Assembly (NCBI RefSeq): GCF_029867415.1
Contig: NW_026705225.1
Span: forward strand, 372,001-436,000
Reading direction: 5' to 3'
Source of the DNA: Vicia villosa
Lineage: Eukaryota; Streptophyta; Magnoliopsida; Fabales; Fabaceae
DNA: 64,000 nt
Of this stretch, positions 57,744-64,000 are shown piece after piece (position 1 is the first letter of the stretch; every line of letters starts with the position of its first letter). The position numbers were made by a program, and so were the translations under genes. Below the pieces are notes generated by a model that was not told where the DNA came from, ran no database searches, and saw only the letters and a program-made list of their open reading frames with translations.

Positions 57744-59743
57744 CTAGTAACAAACCCGTGCATACACACGGATTCTGTTCGGTTATGCGAATTTGGAGAT
57801 ATCATTTATTTTAAATAAAAATGTTTTAAAAAAATTAGATAAATAATTGATTATTTCGTATATAAAAATATTTAGATCAAAAATAGATTTTTTTCCCGTA
57901 TACCAGTTTTGGATTAAAAATATTTAATCATAAATATCATTTCTCGTATATAAAAATATTTAGATCAATAATAGATTTTTTTCCGTATACAGACTTCATT
58001 TTTGTTTAGGTATCATTTAAAAAAATATTTGGATCAATAGTAAATTTCGTATATAAAAATATTTAGATCAATAATAAATTTTTTCTCGTATACCATTTTT
58101 GAACAAAAAATATTTGGGTCATAAATACCATTTTTCGTAAATAATAGATTTTTTTTCGTATACAAATATTATTTTTTGTTTAAGTATCATTTACAAAAAT
58201 ATTTGGATCATAAATAACATTTTTCGTAAACAATAATACAAATATTAATTTTATTTAGGTATCATTTACAAAAGTATTTGGATCAATATTAAATTTTCCT
58301 AGAAAAAAATATTTAGATCAATATTAGATTTTTTCCGTATACCATTTTTGAATAAAAAATATATGATCATAAATACCACTTATCGTGTAAAAAAAATATT
58401 TAGATCAATAATATATTTTTTTCCAGTATACAGACTTCATTTTTGTTTAGGTATCATTTACAAAACTATTTGGATCAATAGTAAATTTCATATATAAAAA
58501 TATTTACATCAATAGTAGATTTTTTCCCGTATACCATTTTTGAATAAATAATATTTGGATCATAAATAACATTTTTCATTAATAATAATACAAATATTAT
58601 TTTTATTTAGGTATCATTTACAAAAATATTTGGATCAATATTAAATTTTCGTATAAAAAAATATTTAGATCAATAATAATCTTTTTCCCATATACCATTT
58701 TTGGATAAAAAATATTTGATCATAAATACCATTTCTCTTATATAAAAAAATTTAAATCAATAATAGATTCTTTTTCCCGTATACAGACCTCATTTTTGTT
58801 TAGGTATCATTTACAAAAATATTTGGATAAATATTAAATCTCATATATAAAAATATTTAGATAATAGTAGATTATTTTCCCGTATACTATTTTTGAATAG
58901 AAATATTTAGATCATAAATACCATTTTTTGTAAATAATAGATTTGTTTTCATATACAAATATTATTTTTGTTTAGGTGTTATTTACAAAAATATTTGGAT
59001 CAATATCAAATTTTTGTATATAAAAATATTTAGATCAATAATAGATTTTTTGGCCTATTCTCTTTTTGATAAAAAATATTTGGATCATAAATAATATTTT
59101 TCGTATATAAAAATATTTAGATCAATAATAGATTTTTTTCCCGTATACAAACTTCATTTTTGTTTAGGTATATTTACAAAAATATTTGAATCAATAGTAA
59201 ATTTCGTATATAAAAATATTTAGATCAATAGTAGATTTTTTTTCCCGTATATCATTTTTGAATAAAAAACATTTGGATCATAAATACCATTTTTCGTAAA
59301 TAATAGATTTTTTACGTATACAAATATTATTTTTATTTAGGTATCATTTACAAAAATATTTGGATCAATATTAAATTTTCGTATATAAAAATATTTCGAT
59401 CAATAATAGATTTTTTGAATAAATTTTTCCGTATATCATTTTTGACTAAAAAATATTTCGATCATAAATACCTTTTTTCGTATATAAAAAAACATATATC
59501 ATTAATATATTTTTTTTTTGTGGAAGAAAGAAGTGTGAAAGTGATATAAGAGAAAAAAAAATAGAGAATGAAGAGAGATTTGATAAGTTTGATAAAATAT
59601 AAGAGCTGTATTATTTTAATAATAAAATTAAGAACTTTATAGTACAAAGACCAAAAAACTACAATTTTAATGTGGTGGCAAAAAATCAAATAACGATATT
59701 TTTGTTTTTTCCACAACTATTAATTTTCTTATATTATAGTATC
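57744..59743 (-). mobile_element. Non-autonomous Helitron candidate
   Basis: On the minus strand the right-hand terminus reads CCGTGTGTATGCACGG (5-bp stem hairpin), an 8-base spacer, then CTAG followed by T, the classic Helitron 3' end. The opposite end (~59,743) begins near TACTATAATATAAGA, similar to the TCTCTACTATATTATAAG 5' ends of plant Helitrons, though the initial TC is not clear. There is no Rep or helicase ORF. The interior is mostly the tandem repeat described separately. Confidence 0.6.
57780..59480. repeat. Degenerate tandem repeat, ~160-193-bp period
   Basis: TTTAGGTATCATTTAC recurs at about 58,254, 58,446, 58,606, 58,798, 58,972 (variant), 59,165 (variant) and 59,335, spaced 160-193 bp. 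Each unit alternates AAATATTTGGATCA and AAATATTTAGATCA with CCCGTATAC. About nine to ten diverged units. Confidence 0.8.
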
Positions 59744-60093
59744 TCACATGTTTAGATAGGGAATGGATGTACAGATAAGAAAATCCAGTTCATTTTTGTT
59801 AACTATGATACTTGGTGGAATTTATTTCCTATTTGTGCTTTTAATTTATTTTTTTTAGATATATATTTGAAATATCTAACTATCATTTTTTATAGTTTTT
59901 TAATGGATTAGTTTTTATGTTGAGTCATTCTTTTTGGATTCAGTAAATTATCTTTATTAAAAAATATAGAAGCAAATATATTCTTGAAACAAGACCAATT
60001 CTTGGGCTAGTAAATTTACAAATTTTAGCGTAGGCCCATTTAACTAAATGTAGTTACACTTAGAATTGAGTATTTTATCGAGTTTTTCTTTGT
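59744..60093. other. Intergenic sequence
   Basis: AT-rich, no gene seen. Confidence 0.4.
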
Positions 60094-60310
60094 AGACACC
60101 CCTATGGGGAGAAACTCCAACGAAAACCCAAAAATACTCCTACTTCGGAAATGCATTTTCGAAGTAATTTTTTTCCAAATTTTCTCATAATTCGGAAATG
60201 CATCTCCGAAAACACCAAATGGGAGGTGTTTTCGGAGATGATCTCCGAAAATACCTTTTTCACATTTTTTGGTAATTTCAGAGATACATCTCCGAAATAT
60301 GCAGAAATTG
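60094..60310. repeat. Palindrome cluster TTCGGARATGYATYTCCGAA, left
   Basis: Four near-palindromic words such as TTCGGAAATGCATCTCCGAA and TTTCGGAGATGATCTCCGAA within ~170 bp. AGACACCCCTAT at 60,094 recurs in the same orientation at 63,231, so these clusters may be the outer ends of one 3.1-kb element. Confidence 0.7.
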
Positions 60311-60542
60311 TTTTTTTTTTTTGTTTTTCTAAATAACGTTTAGTCCCGTATTTTTAATTAAACGACAACGCTTGCAGTAAATAGTGCTTGATATAAATAA
60401 AGTATAACCCGAATAAAATAAGCGACATATTAGCATAAAATACTAATATTATATATACGGCTAATAGTGTACGAAAGTGTACGTAAATGTCAATAAATAC
60501 AAGTCGAATACAATAAAGTCAAAGAAAAATAAACTGGAACCC

Positions 60543-62551
60543 CTACTGGGTATGCCTAACCCTAACGCCCTGAGACCTCCTTTGCCTAGTATATGTCATC
60601 GCGCCGCCTGCGTCACTGACCATCCTCTCCACGACTGCAACCGCCTCTGGACCGCCGTGCGCAATGATACCTCGGTCCAATGCGTCCCGCCCAAGCATCT
60701 CTATCCGCTGGCATATCGGCAGGAGATCAGTGGCATGGTAATCCTCGGCCTACTGGTTCTCCAAGATCTCCTCATATGCTGGCCTAAGAGCTCCGGGAGC
60801 GTCGGGTGTCATCAGAGGATGTGACAAACGATAGAACCATGTCACGTACCCCTCTACACAATGCCACTCCTGGGTGGCCGGCATACGCCGATACTCCTCC
60901 GAGACCAAATGATGCGCCTAGTCCTCAAATATGGCAGTGAGCTCCACTCGGGTAACTGTGTCAGGAGCAGCCTCAAACGGTGACCTCGGTATCATCTGCA
61001 CACGTCCAAAGTGCCGCATGCACCGCTCCGGCAGATACCTTACCATAGTATTGGCCCCGCATGCCAACCATCCATAGTATAACGCAATGCGGTCAAATGG
61101 GACAACATCAGTGTAGTCACTGAATGGCGTCCAACGAATGTTATCGCGAGTTATGCGGTCGAAGTACCCGCGATATGGTCCCACTGCGTTGTTCCCCCTT
61201 TGGAGAACATATCGCGCGACCCTGGGCATTGCGTCATCGTACGCAGGATCAATGGCGAAGCCGTGGATGCGGGGGAAGTAGGAGATGATCCAGCCCTGAA
61301 ACACAAATACGATAACATGTTAAAAATAAATACGAACCATAAATAAATATGAAATAATTAAAAATAAACGTACCGTTAGGAGTGTGGTAGATCCAGTCAA
61401 CTGCCTGGTCCTCTAGTTAGAGGCTTCATTCAGCTTCTGGTATAGGTATACCAGAATAGCTGACCCCCAGTTCCACTGGTGAATGGTAGTCAGGTCCATG
61501 AAGTAGCGGAGATAAGTGACGTCCATGTAGGTTGCACTCTTTTCCACAAAGAGTGCAGTGCCTACCAAAAACATGAACCATCAACGGAGAGCGGAGGCAC
61601 AATGATACTCCCTAAAAAGCTCGCCCCCTCCTGCTCGGACTCGACTGCCGCCACCAAGTGGTTCTCATACAGCTCTCTCAAGCTGGAGAACCGGATATGG
61701 CCCCATTCGTCGTCCGGCACTCAAAATCATCCATGTGTGGGTCCATACCCAGATAGTCGACCATCCACTCGATCGCCTCAACCCTCTGTATCCGGAAATG
61801 GTGCAGCAGTCTCCCTCTGATTGGCAGGTGGAGCAGACAGTGAACATCGTGCAAGGCGATCGTTAACTCCCCAACCGGTAAGTGGAAAGAAGACGTCTCC
61901 CTATGCCACCGATCCACGAAATCCCCCTGCATGCCGTGGCTGATGGTGGTATACCCGGTCATGCACAACCTACCGAGCCCGGAAGAAGTCACCACATCAT
62001 TAAACCACTGCGCCTCTGGTTTAAACAAATCAAATATCTTTCACGCGTGGTTCACCATTTTTAGCGTCGCCCTTTCCTGTTATAACACAAACAAAAACAA
62101 AAACAAAAAGATTGTTAATTAGACCGTGAAGAAAATGTGAAATAAAAAACGGAGAAATAATAAATTCGGTTAAATTAAAAAAATACCTCTCCCTCCCAGA
62201 CACGTTGAGCGACGTGCTCGTGGTAGGAAATCAGCACCGAAGTGTCCCTGGGAACCCCCGAAAGCTATCCTCCTCCTCCCCGTGTGGAGGGTCGGCATCA
62301 GGTATCTCCTCATCCTCCTGGTATCTCACCTCCTCCTCCTCCTCCTCCTCCCGTACCTCCTCCTGCCGGGAAGAAGACACCCGAGCCAGCCGACTCCTCG
62401 ATCCAGATGAGGAACCAGTCTCATCCATCTGGACGGGTACTCGTACTCTATCCCGTCCCTGTGTCACTGCCAACTGTGACGCCCGCTCGCGTCTAGTCGA
62501 CGCTGTCTAGGTCTCTCTGCCCTGTCTGAGTCGTGCGGAGTTGTCTGCCAT
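60543..62551 (-). pseudogene. PMD (MAIN-like) protein pseudogene, 3 exons
   Basis: Exons on the minus strand: 62,551-62,187, 62,077-61,375 and 61,295-60,543, with GT-AG introns of 109 and 79 bp. Exon 1 encodes an acidic tract (EEEEEEEVRYQEDEE) and ends SYHEHVAQRVWEGE. Exon 2 carries the domain: FDLFKPEAQWFNDVV, HLPVGELTIALHDVHCLLHLPIRG, LRELYENHLVAA, YMDVTYLRYF and AILVYLYQKLNEA. Exon 3 carries GWIISYFPRIHGFAI, YYGWLACG and VMRHFG-type blocks. Plant mobile domain proteins derive from transposon-borne genes. Defects: a stop at 62,507-62,509, a frame change in exon 1, a TGA near 62,044, two frame changes in exon 2 (~61,705 and ~61,580), a stop at 60,918 and another near 60,760. Probably a recent relic of a PMD-carrying transposon. 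Confidence 0.8.
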
Positions 62552-62619
62552 TTTCCTAAAAAAATAGAATTCCATAAGAATGCGAAACAATCAAGAAAAT
62601 AAAAAAAGCATTTCTGGGT

Positions 62620-63170
62620 ATATTTTGGAAGTACATTTCCGAAACAGGCGAGGGAGGTGTTTTCGAAAATGCACTTCCGAAACCCCCTGCGACACCATTT
62701 TTGCAGAACTTCAAAACCTTGCCCTAAATGCATCAAAATTCAATTTTTCCTATCTAAAATTATCTAGTGCCATATAGTAACTTAAATGTACTACATTATA
62801 CTAATTTATAACACCCCTAATATCAATTTCAATCATAAATTGAAAGTTTGAAAAACTTACAAATTTGAGGTGTTGTTGGAGGTGTTTTAGAGGTGTTGTA
62901 TGAGCCTTTGGAGTAGCCTTTGATGGTCTTTGAAGTTGCCTTTGGTGTTTATGTAAATGCTTGAGAAGAAATTTGGGGTGTTTGAAAGATTTAGGGTAAA
63001 TGGAAGTGGGGGGAGGCTGTTTTGTTTAAACAGCAAAACACGCATTATTTCGGAAATGTATTTCCGATTTTTTTTTACGTAAAAAAAAGGTGATTTCGAA
63101 AATGTATCTCCGAAATCACACTTTTTTTTTAACTTTGGAGATGCATTTCCGAAGTAAAAGGACATTCAGG
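62620..63170. repeat. Palindrome cluster, right of the PMD pseudogene
   Basis: TTTTCGAAAATGCACTTCCGAAA, TTTCGGAAATGTATTTCCGA, TTTCGAAAATGTATCTCCGA and GGAGATGCATTTCCGAAG repeat the palindromic word found at 60,094-60,310. Confidence 0.7.
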
Positions 63171-63242
63171 GAATTTCAGCGAGGATGGCCAAGAAAGTAG
63201 GGAGGTCAATAAAGAAAATTCCATTTTATCAGACACCCCTAT

Positions 63243-63690
63243 ATCAATACCTTACATCTCTACAATTTTTCAATCAATCAATTTTATTTCTTATATTTTA
63301 TCTTTCAATTTTAAGAGTTTTTTTTGTTTGGATAAATGTGGTATTTTCCGTATTTAATAAAACTATAGTGCTGCATTTCTCCTACCCCTTAAAGGTAGGC
63401 TAACAATTTTTTGTTTTTGTTTTTTTAGGTGCAAAAAATGAATGCAATTGAGAAATTATGGAGCTCTTGAGGATTTTAGTGAGTTTTTCACTACTACATA
63501 GGTGTGTTACTGTTAAATTAAAATTGATATTTTGATCACTTGAATTTTATATTATTAGCATTGATTTTGTTATGTTGTGTGGATATTTTTGAATTGAGAA
63601 GATTTGTTAATACTAGAATAAAGTATTGGACGATAACATGTTGTTATTATTATAGTTACTATTAATTATGATACGACCAACATGACAATA
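63243..63690. other. Intergenic sequence
   Basis: No gene. CACTACTACATAGG at ~63,489 resembles a CACTA tip but stands alone. Confidence 0.35.
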
Positions 63691-63704
63691 GGCAGGTGCA
63701 ACAA

Positions 63705-64000
63705 ACTAGTGCTCGGTTGTGAGAGAGATAAAAATTACAAGAATAATAAAAATCCAGTTGTCACATGTAGAAAAAGGGTCAAGTGTCTTTTTTGGATGGG
63801 ATCAATGTCAAGTGGTAGTGATTGGGGTGTTCAGGTTGGATGTGGTATTTAAAACCATGATCTAACAAAGACGTTAGACGAACATGATATCCTCAATTGT
63901 TTAAAAGCTGGTGAAAGACATACATGATGTTGACGAAGTTGACTTTCTTTATTGGATTTAGAACATGAATGACAAGACGATTTTATGTGGGCATTGGAGA
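63705..64000 (+). pseudogene. MULE / FAR1-like N-terminal fragment (runs off window)
   Basis: The frame beginning GCERDKNYKNNKNPVVTCRKRVKC continues DWGVQVGCGI-NHDLTKTLDEHDILNCLKAGERH. This matches the DNA-binding region ahead of Mutator-like transposases and FAR1-related proteins (CERGG-Y, R--GCPF, W-V-VC-GIHNHDL, GH----RL-P-E). An in-frame stop replaces the residue before NHDL, and frame changes follow. The transposase core would lie outside the window. Confidence 0.6.

Overview
This is nuclear DNA from a flowering plant, most likely a legume. The evidence is a GT-AG spliced plant gene, AT-rich repeat-dense flanks, Ogre/Tat-type LTR sequence (LTR start TGTCATACCCCAAAA, arginine-tRNA-type primer site), Ty1/copia, Ty3/gypsy and LINE remnants, plant mobile domain (PMD) sequence, and many MITE and Helitron-like ends. 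I cannot name the species from sequence alone. There are no bacterial genes, operons or CRISPR arrays.

Layout. 1-9.3 kb is AT-rich, with inverted-repeat MITEs, a minus-strand copia LTR and gag remnant (4.0-5.2 kb), a CACTA-like end and a cluster of 12-bp palindromes. 9,409-34,008 is a head-to-tail array of three almost identical 8,195-bp units. Each is one LTR (~3.3 kb) plus an internal region of a non-autonomous Ogre/Tat-like element on the minus strand. It carries only a gag-like ORF, a 100-bp tandem repeat near its 3' end and a nested copia fragment. 34-48 kb is a mosaic of broken retroelements: two gypsy elements, a LINE with YADDT, copia gag, gypsy protease, a LINE RNase H tail and several MITEs. 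48.4-51.1 kb holds an inverted pair of PMD fragments and a B3-domain pseudogene.

The one clearly intact cellular gene is at 52,587-55,285 (+): seven exons encoding a 449-residue VAN3-binding / FORKED-like protein (DUF828 plus PH-like C-terminus). Beyond it lie intergenic DNA, a probable non-autonomous Helitron (57.7-59.7 kb) filled with a ~160-193-bp tandem repeat, a three-exon PMD pseudogene (60.5-62.6 kb, minus) bracketed by palindromic motifs, and a MULE/FAR1-like fragment running off the right edge.

The most notable object is the triplicated LTR-internal array. It starts exactly at an LTR terminus, lacks the expected closing LTR, and has only a few differences between copies, so it is either very recent or an assembly effect. 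Apart from the VAN3-binding-like gene, the genes here do not form a pathway; the window is mainly a record of nested transposition.
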